Assembly: GCA_020080175.1 (NCBI GenBank)
Contig: JAGHQL010000198.1
Span: forward strand, 1-46,826
DNA length: 46,826 nt
Source of the DNA: Glutinoglossum americanum
Taxonomy: Eukaryota; Ascomycota; Geoglossomycetes; Geoglossales; Geoglossaceae
Reading direction: 5' to 3'
This document shows, piece after piece, positions 10,441 to 21,924 of the stretch. The position numbers and the translations under genes were made by a program. Numbering within the stretch: the stretch's first letter is position 1; the number at the start of each line of letters is the position of its first letter. The notes under the pieces are model-generated. The model did not search any database, was not told where the DNA came from, and worked only from the letters and a program-made list of their open reading frames with translations.

Positions 10441-10734
10441 CCGACACACTCCTTTGTCAAACCAAGCGTTGGCATTAACTATGCCGGAAAAGACAATTGG
10501 TTCGCGATCCCCCTCGAGTCCAAGAATGGATTTTCGTTCCAGCTTGACATTCAAGATCCAATCTTTGCCGTGCGGGCGTCACTGAAATGAGGACTGCCGA
10601 GATTGATTGGAGACACATTGATAAACGATGAGGCATTCTCACTCGCCAGACCCATAGGAGCTTCATGGTTCCATATCGCCAGAGTCGTGTCAACTTTATA
10701 TATAACGTGGTGGGTAAATATTTATCCGCTATAG
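10441..10734 (+). pseudogene. Decayed gene fragment, family not recognised
   Basis: One frame reads protein-like sequence (with GINYAGKDNWFAIPLESK) to a TGA at 10588-10590, then continues in the same frame (GLPRLIGDTLINDEAF ...) to TAG at 10732. The single internal TGA follows AAA and could be a former CGA, which would be a CpG-type transition. No start codon fits this frame: a TAA precedes it at 10438. The solo LTR 120 bp upstream sits where the 5' part of the gene would be. Product unknown. Confidence 0.4.
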
Positions 10735-11343
10735 CTGTACAACAGCTATCAAATCTCTACTTGAGTCTACAAGCCTATTAAATTTCCCAGCAATCCTGCG
10801 TCCTGCCATGGAGGGCACTACAACCCGATAAGGTATTAACTAATCACTTGCCACTTTATGAGCCCCTGTAGAACCAGGATATAAAAATTCATTGCTCTTT
10901 CTCCTTCTCTTGACCGTGCGTTAGACTAGGCGACTATGCTAAGAAAGTATTTAACGATTTGAAGAAGGCATATCGCTAAGGCGTTGGTCGCGGATGCCTT
11001 GGTGGATGGCGAGAGCACCACACCCCGGCACCGTGAGAGTCTCCTGTGCCTTAGACGTTGCCGTCACCTATTAGGCGAGGGACTCTATACTTCAAGGAAA
11101 CGGTCAAGCCCTTGTCGTCTGTGGCCTGACGACGCAGTTCAAGTGGGACCCTTATGCACTAGATCTTAGATCTTCACGAGAGCTCCCTCTCCTCCTAGGG
11201 AACGCATATCCTCAACATTTGAGAGTAGCCGAAAGGCAGTTCAACCAGTCACTCATGTGCGGTAGGAACTTTTCCCTCTTCACATCGCTCTATCAAATAA
11301 CACATAGTCCTGTTTTCAGCGCTCACGAATTACAACACGGATT
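10735..11343. other. Intergenic, nothing recognised
   Basis: No open frame with recognisable content. Short frames at 10984-11169 and 11219-11557 have no domain features; the second overlaps the phosphorylase-like fragment in another frame. Confidence 0.4.
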
Positions 11344-11463
11344 ATGGGGATATCCGCGTATCCAAACGAGGAATACAGCATCGGATGGATATCTGCGCTA
11401 CCTGACGAGGTCATTGTGGCTATGGCTGTACCAAGCAGACTACGATCACGATCCCAAGGCTGA
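11344..11463 (+). pseudogene. N-terminal fragment resembling PNP_UDP-type STAND/ankyrin proteins
   Basis: ATG at 11344 opens 39 codons. Residues 9-25 (EEYSIGWISALPDEVIV) match the hallmark start of the fungal nucleoside-phosphorylase-like domain (DYTVGWICALPLE...), which often heads NACHT-ankyrin proteins. The frame then loses family resemblance and stops at 11461. No further part of the domain was found downstream, and a solo LTR begins 86 bp later, so this is probably a stub left after rearrangement. Confidence 0.45.
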
Positions 11464-11548
11464 TACATGCGATTCCTGCAACACAGAAGAGCTCACCCAG
11501 CAAATGATACGAGAACCCTCGCACAAGCCACACGTACATCATGGAATT

Positions 11549-11860
11549 TATTGTTAGGCTATGGCGATTCTTGTATTATGGTGAGGGGCTCAGTATGTAT
11601 GACGTCATCAGTCGCCGCTACGAGGGCACGAACGCAAAGACACACAATGTAGATAGAATCAATTCAATTGACTATATAACGACTGACTAGCTAGGAGAGA
11701 ATTCCTACGAGCGCAGGTGCTGCCAGGCACCTTATGTGTTGGTGGGTTCGCCCTGCGAACCACACAATAGGGGTCAGGGGTAATTCACGTGATTTACCCC
11801 TTTTCCGATTACGAAGAACGTCAAGTTTTCATGTGGCGGCGCCACAGCACACCCACAACA
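11549..11860 (-). mobile_element. Solo LTR, TGTTG...CAAYA family (copy C)
   Basis: 312 bp flanked by the perfect 5-bp duplication GAATT (11544-11548 and 11861-11865). Read on the minus strand it begins TGTTGTGGGT and ends CTAACAATA. It shares with copy A a TCAATTGAATTGATT/TAATT-like stretch, CTAGCTA and the TATA-like TATATAG, and it has GC-rich hairpins (GGTGCCTGGCAGCACC). Fossil solo LTR. Confidence 0.72.
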
Positions 11861-11865
11861 GAATT

Positions 11866-13335
11866 ATCGCATCTGGCAGTATGGTCATTAAGAATGGCGT
11901 TGAAAGAGACAAGAGGAGGCAGCTGGATTAATGAACAAATTTCCATGTCTTATCCGTGGAATTAGCGACCACTCCGACTCTCATAAAAGCGATAGATGGT
12001 GAAACTGCAATTGCAGTTAGCATCCGCATATGCAAAGGAACTCCTCTCACAGATAGAGCCATCCGATGTTGAAGCTTTATTTCCGATAGCTCAAGTACTG
12101 GGTACGGGTATATAATTTCACCGCATTTGCCCAGAAGCACTACTAATGTTTATAAATAGTCTTCCAGAGCATAGCAGGGATTAAATACTGTAACTAGCAA
12201 GTTACCGCAGGCTGCTCAAGAAGGTAATACGAGTCTTGCTTGTTATTGGCTTAAGCCGGTTGTTCTCATTACAGTCAGATCAGTTCCCTTCGCAAGTCAA
12301 ATATAACTCATTTTTGTAATCAAGGCTCATTGGTGTGCTAGATTCGAAATTGACAACGGTGATTAACTGGCTGCTATCCACATGGTACAATGATACGTAT
12401 GTAGCTGCGAGGGAACGACGTCAGGAAAATACTGGAGAGTGGTTTATCGAAAGATCCAGAAATGACTTGCCGAACCTAATCGGTGGCCATTCTTTTGTTG
12501 CTCGGGAATTCGTGAGCATATCTATAACCTACTTCGTATAAGGGACCTGCATAAATAGCCGGCGCTGGAAAGACAGTCTTAATGTAAGTGCGCGCAGCTG
12601 CTAGTTTCTAGTGTAGGGAGAAGAAATTCCTAATGACTACATAGTAAAAGCAGAGTGCTACAGAAACACTACAGATAAAAATTTCAAATTTCGGGAGCAA
12701 TCTTTCCAACATTTCTATACCTAGCGCCTAGGCTAGAAAAAAGTGAGAGGACAGATGAGATAGCAAGCCTTTACTTCGGACAAAGTAAGAGTGCTAACCA
12801 CAAATCAGTAGTTACCAAGACCTTATGCATACTGTGGAGGCAAAAGTTCACCTGGTAGAGGGAGCGGTTGGTTCTAATGAGCGGCTTCGCCGCTCACTGG
12901 CCCGGTCCTGCCAAGACTATTCCTAATAAGTGGGCTTAGAGATGCCCCCTACAGCTAGTGATTATAAAATTGTATAGCGATTGAAGGAATAAGGGTTTTT
13001 ACTGATCAACTTTATGAGCCTTCCTCTGAAGAATGATTCTTTTATCAACCCCGAATAAAGTTATCCCAACATGCCGCTCAAATCTACTTCAAGCTTATAG
13101 TATACCAAAGAGCAGATTCATAAGTAGCTCTTAGAATTCTCTAGCCGTTACCTGGCTCTCTCTACTTTCATGCGGTCTACCGGATCTGTCAAAAGGAGAC
13201 TTTGTATTCATTCCTTAACAAAATATCGCAATAGATTCGAGCATTGCACTAAGATATCCGATCCGTAGAGAGCTGTCGTTAAATCATCAATGAGAAATCG
13301 AGTCTTGAAAAATATTTTGCATCGAAATCCAGGAT
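11866..13335. other. Intergenic, nothing recognised apart from one hairpin
   Basis: About 1.5 kb without a credible gene. A perfect hairpin lies at 12878-12896 (TGAGCGGC, loop TTC, GCCGCTCA), similar in style to the hairpins inside the solo LTRs. I found no matching terminal sequences or target duplication to call an element there. Confidence 0.45.
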
Positions 13336-15787
13336 TCACTCCCCCGGACCATCCTCATCCAGAACCCACCTCTGAACCCCTTCCATCATCTCAGCTTCTC
13401 CAAATATATAGCGCTTTCTCCACCCCATGACCCTCTTATCTCTCTCCTCCTGCTGCAAAGAAGACAGATCTTTGAACGAGCTCAGCATCTGATCGCTCCA
13501 ACACAAATAGCTCCACACCACACCCAAAGTGTCTGGCATTCGTGGAATATCTGGATTTCCCATCCTCCACCAGAGCATAGTGACTGCTAATGTTAGCAGC
13601 ATAAGTCCGAGGATGGCAATTGAAGTGTATGTAGAGACTAGGAAAGCGACGTAGAGCTGGGTGGACGAGTATGGGACACCAGCGAGGACAATAATGAGTA
13701 TTTCCGAGAGTAGCGCGGTGAAGCTTATGAGGGTGAGGAAGTAGTGGTGGTGAAGTAGAGAGTAGGGAAGTGTAGTAAGAGGTCCAGAGGTGGTTGGTTG
13801 TAGAAGAGTCCCTTGCGACTTTGCGTTCCCGGGCGCGAGGTCGCGGTACTGTTGGAACACCCGGGTTTCTACACTATGGTTAACAAATTTAAGCAGAGAG
13901 ATGAAGAGCTAAATCGATACCTCGTTCAATCCGTTTCCAGTGTCCGTCGATAAGGCTCCCGATCGAGGCCATGATAAACTTTGGGCCGAAAGACTGGCTA
14001 TTCATAAACTTATTAAAGCCATCTTCATAGAAAGAATCCTTGAGATAAGCAATTACGAATGCAAGCGTCCCGAGAATAAAAGTTCCAAATACGACATCCC
14101 GGATATTGAGAACACGTTTTCTAGAGCTATGTTGTCGTGGTGTGTCTGTTGTGGGTGTTTTTTTAGCTGCCAACTTCTCAGAGCGCTCTAAGTCACTGTT
14201 CTGTTGTTCGTCCGGAATGACACCATATTCTTGGCCGGTAGAGGTTCTATATCGAGTAAGCCGGTAGCGTTGATTTTTTAATGAATTTGCAAAATCTGTT
14301 TTCGAACCCATGCAATTAACAGATCGGAGGCCCGCCAACATTTGCGGGTGGTGCAACAACGATGCTGCAGTCGCGAGACTGCTTGGATCCGAAGATACAC
14401 CGCTTCGGCTGTTATGTAGGAGAGTGGTCAAATAGACTGCCAAGACTGCTGTGACACCTAGCATAACCTCAATGAGCCGAGCGATAGTTAGACGAGTGAC
14501 AAGACGAGGGGGACAAGGGTTTGGTCCAGTGCCTCCAGAGCAGCCAGTCTTTGTATCGACAGCTATAACTTCAGATGACAACGATCCCACGAGGCCGGCA
14601 ATAGTATACGAGACAGACGCCCACAACATGAGCCGGTCTCCGTGGAACATTGCTTGGATGGGATGATATGCTGCACCAGACGCGAGATAATTGGCGCAGA
14701 ATAGATCCTTGGCTTGCATCCCACGACCGTTGGGAGCATTCATTTGAAAGAATGGTTGCATGAGTTTGACATTGGCGTACACATACGACCAGAGCATCCG
14801 ATACAAGACGGCGATGATGACGGGAAGGTAGCTTCCGAGAAACCAGTCGAGCTTGGTAAATCTCCTCGTTGGGTCCGGAGGGACTGATGAAGCCACAGTT
14901 GTAGGCGATGTATTTGCAACAGAGGTTAACGGAGCCGTGGAAGAGGTTGGTGTGGGCACGGCACTTGCCGGCGTCGACGGGACCGTTTGGCTTGTTAACG
15001 TCACAGAGATATTTAAGTAAAGTTCCAGATGTTCAGCGACCGGGCACAAAGTATCTGGAGAATCATTTGAGGGGATAAATACACTGGTCAGTTGGCTCTC
15101 AGTATTCAGGAGGATCACAGCAGGGTAGACGACCCCGCAGCTATTGATGCCTCTATAATATCCGCAACTGGTTGTAGTTGCTATTGGCTGAGAAGTTGAA
15201 TCCGATGTTGTCCACAGAATTGTTGGCATGCAAATAAGTGCTGGTTGCATATCAGTAATGTAAACAGAAAGACCTATCATTCCGCCGTGTTGTAGAGGAG
15301 CCGTTGAGCTGCTTAGAGAACACCCCTGGTAAGTATCGCAGGACGATGAGAAAGCCTCCAATGAGGGCATTGAGTAGCTTGTAATTGCCCCCGCGGTGTT
15401 CAAAAAGACCATTATCGAATAAAGTTTCCAGCACAATTGCCCGCAAGCAAACACTTCCTCGGTACAGTTATTTAGAACGCTTGTCTGTGACGTCACGGTT
15501 GTTGGACATTTAGAAGTGCTCAAACTCGATGCAGTAGCATAGCTCTCTACCAGGGAATCCATGTAGGATGACGACAGTAAGCCCAAAAGCATAGCATTGT
15601 CCTCCGCCACGCGGGGTGATGACGGCAAGCCCGAAGCTATGGCATTTATAGTTGGTGTATAAGACGTGGGTGATACCGTTGTCGGCAGTTTACGATTGAC
15701 ATATTCAACCGAGGCAATCAACGCAAGCGTGATGAGAACCAGGCAAGACATTGCAGGCGTACGTAGGACAAGAGGCTTGTACTCCAT
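13336..15787 (-). CDS. DUF3433-type multi-pass membrane protein
   Basis: Two exons (13921-15787 and 13336-13868) joined by a 52-nt intron (GTATCG...GTTAACC...GTGTAG, 13869-13920) give 799 residues. ATG is taken at 15787, since the frame upstream has only TTG codons after an acceptor-like CTTGTAG. Residues 1-30 hold the YKPLVLRTP plus hydrophobic segment typical of DUF3433 proteins. A Cys-containing extracellular part follows (about 30-300) with a Ser/Thr/Pro-rich stalk (265-310). Next come helices near 316-336, 385-403 and 437-458, a cytosolic stretch, then the second membrane module (about 560-720) with the IERETRVFQQYRDL motif across the splice junction. DUF3433 proteins are fungal plasma-membrane proteins of unknown role. 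It looks intact; an extra 5' exon is possible (see 15875-16072). Confidence 0.8.
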
Positions 15788-15874
15788 TGCTGTTGATGTC
15801 AAGCCTATCTACAAGATTTCAGCCCAAATTGGTCCAGCTAGCCTTTATTTACCCTTTTGGAAGAAATTACATAC

Positions 15875-16072
15875 CAATGGGAGTACGACAAAGGAAGGTT
15901 GTTCTGAAGTTAGAGAGAGTTTTATCTTGAGCCCTGTCGTGAATTTGGCCGACTCCTTTAAGGAGATGCGTAGAGGTTGGGACAAGAACTCATGAGCAAG
16001 TGCATCGAACCAAAGGTTATATTCGTATGCCGGCATGCCTTCCCTCAGCCTCCATCGCCTCGCCAAGATCAT
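15875..16072 (-). other. Possible extra 5' exon of the DUF3433 gene
   Basis: An ATG-initiated 66-codon frame (16072 down to 15875) runs into a canonical GTATGT donor. The acceptor CTTGTAG at 15809 would join it in phase to the DUF3433 frame, adding 73 residues (intron 15809-15874, 66 nt). Against it, the peptide (with LWFDALAHEFLSQPLRI) is not the low-complexity cytosolic start usual for this family. Splice geometry is the only support. Confidence 0.25.
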
Positions 16073-16891
16073 AATGCTGCATCATCGTTTTAGCTGGCAT
16101 CCTATCAGACGATGGGATGTTGGGGTCCCTCCGATCCACGCAGATTCTATCCACACGCGAGTTTTCATAAGAGTTTGGCACATCCCTAGATGAAACGCAA
16201 AAATTTCCAGCAGTAGAGCTTCCGTCAACTTTGCCCTATGCAGATGCAGACAGAGTCGCTTCCCATTTGTTGAATCTATAGCATAGTTCTGCTGTCGCCA
16301 TGAAGAGCAAAAGGAAATAGTGATGCTAGACGGAAACTTCCGAGAGGTGGGCTATGCCTTCTGAACTGCAGTATGCAAGGCTGCTAGAATGAGCTGTAGA
16401 ATAGCATTCTCTATCCAGCCTTGATAAAGTTTTTATAAGGTCACAGTACTGTAAACTGAAATCCCGGAGCCTCAATTTCGTCCATAATTTTCATAAAATG
16501 GAACTCTTTTACCTTAATCAGGTTAGAAATACTCGTTTTGGTACTCAAGTACAGCGTTATCATTGCCCCGCAAAGTTAGCGAAGTTTAGTAACATATTGC
16601 CGCCATAAACCTCGCGAGGCATTGTGGCGGGGTCTAGACATTGCATCCAAGACATCAGGCTTACTTGCAAGGCTTTCTTAAGATAAAACTTCCAGCAATT
16701 GGACACAAGGGGAAGCAGAGAAGGCAAAAAGAAAATTACTAGGAAAGATCCCGATGCAGTCTTGGACTTCACCAATGAGGCCTAAAACCCAGACTACAGC
16801 TACACCTATTGCAGCAAAAAACGCAAGACCAAATAATCGGACAGCCAATGAGAGGTTGCCTCACTTGTAGTTAGTTTCACCTAAAGGTTAC
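16073..16891. other. Intergenic, nothing recognised
   Basis: No credible coding frame. A 71-codon minus frame at 16560-16775 has no recognisable domain. Confidence 0.4.
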
Positions 16892-17232
16892 TGTTACGGA
16901 ATGCTCAGGCACCACCCCGTAGCTCCCTTATTGAGCTGAAAGGAGTTACCTGAAGAGCTGAGTGGCAGTGCCACCTCAGCTGCTATGGTAGGGCCAACAC
17001 CGGCAGGACCGATGGGTTCCTCGGGCCGGCCGAAGGAAGGCCGGAGTGACCGCAGGATGGCCGAAGCAGCCGTGAGCTGCGGGAAAGGGGCTGCAGGGCA
17101 GCCGAGCATTTATATAGCTTCATGTCACGTAGCTAGCATTCTGGTAGTTGCGAGCAATTTAATTGATTTACCCCTATCCATTGTTTACATAGTCTAGCTA
17201 CCATTTCCGCGTATCGAGCATAACCTTCAATA
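16892..17232 (+). mobile_element. Solo LTR, TGTTR...CAAYA family (copy D)
   Basis: 341 bp beginning TGTTACGGAATG and ending CCTTCAATA, flanked by the perfect 5-bp duplication GTTAC (16887-16891 and 17233-17237). GC-rich inverted segments (GTGGCAGTGCCAC, GGGCCGGCCGAAGGAAGGCC) precede a TTTATATAG box at about 17110. No internal element sequence adjoins. Fossil solo LTR. Confidence 0.75.
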
Positions 17233-17237
17233 GTTAC

Positions 17238-17683
17238 TGATAGCTAGTTGAGTAGTTGTCGTCTGCATATCTCATAAAAGGAAGAAGCTGAGGTAAATAA
17301 ATAAAACAAACAAACAAGCCCTTTCTGTAGGAGATATTTCCGGCATCTCTTCATCACGCTTAGCGGCTTCTGTCTTCAGTATTAGTAGTTCGCTCATTAA
17401 TGAAAGAATTGCAGATCGATTAAGTAGGAGTCTATTACTTATCTAATCCTGAGGTGGGCGGAACCACCGAGCTATATGTTTAACATGGGACTGCTAGTCT
17501 CATGTATGTGTGTCATATGTATTTCGTGCGTTAGTATTGAAACGGGTCCCTTACGTGAGATAAACACTTTAGGAGATATAGTCGATATTCCAACAGTTAG
17601 CACTATCTCTTAAAATATACTACTCTCGTGAACTCGCAAGCGATCAGAGCTCTTAAGGACGATTCCCTCGAGGGAAACTGGCC
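17238..17683. other. Intergenic, nothing recognised
   Basis: AT-leaning non-coding sequence between a solo LTR and a doubtful ORF, with no feature I can support. Confidence 0.4.
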
Positions 17684-18187
17684 TTGAGAGGATTACATCT
17701 AATGCGCACTTTTAGAGCCCTAGGAAATTTCCCTAAGGTCCTTTTAAAGTACATGCATATAGAATTTATCGAACCTCCAGGGTATTTCCCCAAGGAAATT
17801 ACTCCAGAGGTACTTATAGAATACCGTGAAGATAGTTTTTCGGTAAGGGCAGGCCTAACCTCGCTGCCATGCCCATTCCAATTCACCGTCCTTCTATCCA
17901 CCGACACGTGCTCTAAATTCCGCAATAGGGACAGGGGTGATTCTCTGAAGTTACTACGAGACCAGACCTGTTGGAAACGGCCGTTTCTGGGGGCAGCCCG
18001 GAACCTACCATCAGGGTTCGTCCCAAATACTCCAGGTTCCTCGCCCTGCAAACCTCTCAAACACCCGGACTTCATCAAACTGAAATATTGGAACCGGGAG
18101 GGGAGGATAGCGGTAGACCACAAGGCAGTCAGCCTCCGACCGGGTTCTATGGTTCTTCAACAACCAATGAGGCTTACGACGACGTAG
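17684..18187 (+). CDS. Doubtful ORF, possibly two exons of an unrecognised gene
   Basis: A 167-codon frame is open here, and its first 50 residues look protein-like (YMHIEFIEPPGYFPKEI). A GTAAGG donor-like site follows at about 17842. In another frame, 17971-18210 reads a polar tail (HQTEILEPGGEDSGRP ... GFYGSSTTNEAYDDVAG) that also looks like real protein. The two may be exons of one gene, but I could not settle the acceptor. An antisense frame (17653-18123) is open too, so coding potential alone does not decide. Family unknown. Confidence 0.25.
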   Translation: MRGLHLMRTFRALGNFPKVLLKYMHIEFIEPPGYFPKEITPEVLIEYREDSFSVRAGLTSLPCPFQFTVLLSTDTCSKFRNRDRGDSLKLLRDQTCWKRPFLGAARNLPSGFVPNTPGSSPCKPLKHPDFIKLKYWNREGRIAVDHKAVSLRPGSMVLQQPMRLTTT

Positions 18188-18189
18188 CC

Positions 18190-19334
18190 GGTCGAGCCGC
18201 CGTTAGTTAGTCCAGACTAGCTGTAGTCATTCTTGAAGTTTAGAGTTCGATATGTTGTTCTGTAGGCCCGCTGTAGCGGGGGCCAGCGCCCTGAGATGGA
18301 TATGGCACAATGTCCCAAGTTCAGCCCTAATCGCTTTGCCCAAAACTTTCAATCCACTAAGGCCATCATTTTTGCTTTTCATGCCTTGGATATCCCGCAC
18401 AAGGGTGACTGGGCAGCGGTATATGGCCGTCGTCCCGGTGTCGACCTTAACCTCCCCTTCGGTCCCTTCATCAGCCAGCCGCATTCGCCCTCTCATCAAC
18501 AATTCTTTCCTGGGAACTGACTCCCAGGCGTCTAACCAAGACTGGGCATCGCCTTATCGCGCTTTACCGAAGGCCAACACCAGAAGGGGGCACAAGAATG
18601 GAGCACTGGACCGTCAACGCCGTTTCCCCGCAACATCTATCTCCTCGAACGGAGGGTGACTAAGCTCTTAGCCTGGGTTCATCCCGTTATCACCCTTACC
18701 CCGACGCTCGATGACGGCACCGAGCTTCACCCCTGCAAAAACCAACCAGAAAACTTCCCGCGCCCTTTTTTTTCCCCGTTGGTGCGCGCGCCTCGCGTCC
18801 CCTGGGCGTTCTTGTGCAACAACGCGTCGGTTAGCAAGCAATCAGCCGAAGTGCAACCAACCGACGCGATTCTGACGATCCCCCGGATGAAGCTATCTCA
18901 TAACCGGTTCGGACGGATAAATGTGGGGTACGGAGTGCATCGAGACCAGTGCGCTCAGGCCACGCAACGGTAGTGCACAGGATGTGAAAGTACGAGGACG
19001 AACTTGGCGGGAATCTCTCTCCCCCGCTGGCACACCGCATCTTAGCCAAGATCTGTTAAGACGACGAATACGGGGATTTTGATTCAGACTGTCCCCTCAC
19101 CAACCCTTGTCGCATTTCCCCTCACTTCCCCTCACCCGAACCAGTTCTGGTTTCCCCCGCGCGAGGTCGCAGCACCACACCCGTCCCTCAACCTCGACGA
19201 CGACGAAGCTCGTGGGCTTTGCGGATCGCCTAGAACGAACTGGTTTTGTTGGATAGCCCGGCGGTAGATAACCGCGTCTTTGCGCGTCCTTTCGTTTATT
19301 TTGGCTGCTGTCGCGGCGTTCGAGGCTGGGAGCG
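18190..19334. other. GC-rich upstream region of the seven-helix gene; overlapping short ORFs
   Basis: Frames of 70-135 codons overlap on both strands at 18227-18659 (18252-18659 plus, 18227-18502 minus), and neither shows a family I know. From about 18660 to 19330 the sequence is markedly GC-rich, with CCCCTCAC and poly-pyrimidine runs. It probably contains the promoter and leader of the gene starting at 19335. Confidence 0.35.
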
Positions 19335-20684
19335 ATGCTGGAATCTCGTTCGGGGAATGGAGCGGTGCTCGTCGCTCGGGCTCGCTATTACGCTTCTGAG
19401 CCGACTACGGCTGCGCGCTTCTGGCTGGCGGTCGTCTTCATCGCGGCCCTCCTGGCGGTGCTGATTGCGACGTTGCTGGTTAGCTACCGGTTGCACGTAG
19501 ATCGGATACGCAGCGGCTCGTGGGGGAGGGGTGGTAGGCTTGGCATAGTCTTCGTGGCGGGAGAGGTCCTCGCGATACTGGGGCTGGCTCTCAATGCTTT
19601 GGAGTATGGATGGATAGCGAACAGCAGTATTGTAAGGCCTTTGAAGCAAGTACAAGAAGGCTGGGTGGTTCAAGCTAACGCTCTTTAGCGCCTGCCCTAC
19701 CCCAGCTTTTACCTCAACAACGCATTCAGCATGCTTTTCCTCGAGGTCTCCCGCCTCATCGTCATTGTACTGATGTTCCACCTCCTGCACGACCGAACCC
19801 GCTCTCTGTCCCCAGAGACCCTCCCTAACAGGCTCTGGGCGCTCAGATGCGTCTACCTTTCCTCAATTTCCGTGTATGCACCGCTCGCCGCGGCATTTGT
19901 CAGCATGGAGTTTGTGCTTTCTGCCAGGGTGATGGGTGCGTGCGCCGGCTGTGGGAGTTCCGTGAAGATAAGAAACAAATCGTACCGGCTGGGTGTCGCG
20001 GTGCGCGTTCTTTATGCTAGCCTTGCCATCTATTGGCTAGTATTCTCTCTCGTTTTGCTCGGAGAGGGCAGGAGAAAACAAGTGGGGTCTTCTGTATGCG
20101 CCAATTCCTTCGCGGGTGTTGGAGGCAGTACTGATTTATATGCATAGGTCAAACTCTTCCTTGCCCAGCTTCTAGTGGTGATTGCGGCCCTCTTTAACGG
20201 TCTTTTCTTCGCTTTGTATAATGGCCTGATCGGGATAAGCCACCTCCCCAGAGACAAGATACTCCTTGTGTTTTACACCTTCTTTGTCTGCGCTCACCTT
20301 CTGATGGTCTACCTTGGTCTTCTTGTTATCTATGCCAAGAGAAATGAGTGGGCTCCAGTTGATCCAGCGCCTATTCCCAACGTCCCACAACGACCTCCGT
20401 ACGAGATGTCTACTACGTGGGGTGGCCAACCCCCGTACGGCGTCTGGGCGCATGGCATGCCCGGACATGAAATGCCGGTAGGGCCACAGCAGGCGCAGCA
20501 AAAATTCGGGCAAATGGTGTTTCCTCAAAATGTTGATCTCGCGCGAGAACGCTACGAAGCTGATGGCAGTGGGGTTGTCCCAATGGCCATGGGGAACCCA
20601 GTATATGAAGCACCACAAGCTGGGACTAGACAATACGTAGCTACGGAGGACATAAGATACGATGAAAGGGTAACTAGCAAGTGA
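19335..20684 (+). CDS. Seven-transmembrane integral membrane protein, fungal family of unknown function
   Basis: Three exons (19335-19631, 19689-20081 and 20148-20684) give 408 residues. Intron 1 is 57 nt (GTAAGG...GCTAAC...TTTAG) and intron 2 is 66 nt. Seven hydrophobic helices follow: about 30-52, 71-92, 113-135, 155-178, 195-216, 232-258 and 269-292. After them is a cytosolic tail of about 115 residues rich in Pro, Gly, Gln and Tyr. The topology resembles fungal receptor-like or tetraspan-plus-three membrane proteins, but no signature allows a name. The ATG at 19335 is preferred because it yields exactly seven helices. Oddity: just upstream and overlapping (from 19268), another frame encodes a further hydrophobic stretch (RVLSFILAAVAAFEAG) that a one-base shift would fuse to the start. 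Confidence 0.75.
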
Positions 20685-21924
20685 GATGGAATGCCAGTGG
20701 GATGGGAAATGCGCGGGTGTCCTCTGTGGAGCCCTGGTGGGTCGGTTTCTCTTGAAATCCGAGATGGCATTATACTGAACGATGGACTGGCGGCGCCGAT
20801 GAATTGTCTCTACCTCCGTACCCACACTACTTCGCCATCCATTGGTCAGCCGTTCTATGCAATAAGATGCCATAGTCGCAGAAACTGGAGCTCAGATCGC
20901 TTGGGCACTTGATCTTCCTGCAATAATACACTTACAGCGCCTCGGAGATTTATATCCAACGTTTACACTAGCTGGATTACCGATTCAGCAACCCGGGGAG
21001 CGCCGATACATTGTCTGTGTTGACCGCTAGTTGTTGACATACCATCGCTGCCCTTCCCGCTATTCACCATAGGTCTTCACGTATACGGCTCGGGCTTCGC
21101 TCTCACCCAATTCCAGTCTTCGTTTGCTTCCTTCATGTCTACGACATCTCAATATCTCTTTGACTGCTCTACATAATAGGAGGTCCTGCGGGTATTATTA
21201 TTATCGAAAGATTGAGAGCGTAGTTTGGGGCATGGGAGCAGATCCCTGATGAGTTCCATTATGGTCCTGTTGATAGCATGCGAGCACAGGCAGAAACAGT
21301 AAGAAAAGCCAAAGGGGATATACTTAATACTGAGTCATTTTGTATGCTAGGAATTGGAGGTGTAATAAACTCCCGTTGTGTCTCGCGAAGCCCGTCAGTC
21401 GGGGATTCTCGATGTGGTACTGTGATTCCATTCGTCGGTGTGGTGAGATAACACGTGTATAGTCTAAACTTCAAGGTAATCCACCATCTTTTACCCTCAA
21501 AGGATTCCGTCTCTAGCATGTTTCTTATGTGGAAGTTTTGTTCTGCGGGTAGTGAGAATTAATCGATTGGACGACTTTAACCGCAGTGTTTGTTCAAGCT
21601 CTGCGCCAAACAGTTAACTCATATCGATCGCTGTTCATTGGTCAGTGGATCAACGCAGCCACAGCGCCCAAGGCCAAGGCAAGTTAAACCCAAGATAACG
21701 ATGCCTGACAGCGAAGCGGCAGCGGATAACTAACACGGGATCAGCGAGACACGTTTGAATATGTGGAAGTGAAGCGTATACGAAAACAAAACTGTATCTA
21801 GTAAAGCCTCTTTAGTACAGTGAGTCACATCCAGGTGTAAACCTCACGGGGCCAACGCGGCGTCTGGATTACTGCGCACTCTAGGGTTAAGAGAATATTT
21901 GGTGGCCGCAAATCGAGCTCAGCA
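20685..21924. other. Intergenic, nothing recognised
   Basis: 1.2 kb without a credible gene. A minus-strand frame at 21259-21519 (86 codons) and small plus frames near 20691 show no domain. Confidence 0.4.

Noticed and set aside
16892-17595. A longer LTR reading from TGTTACGG at 16892 to ATTCCAACA at 17595
   Set aside because: The flanks (GTTAC versus GTTAG) match imperfectly, while ending at 17232 gives a perfect GTTAC duplication and the family-typical CAATA end.
17653-18123. 156-codon minus-strand frame
   Set aside because: It fully overlaps a plus frame of equal length, and neither shows a domain; one is the shadow of the other, or both are non-coding.
19296-19790. 164-codon minus-strand frame
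   Set aside because: Antisense to the spliced seven-helix gene; low-complexity Gln/Arg composition typical of a shadow frame.
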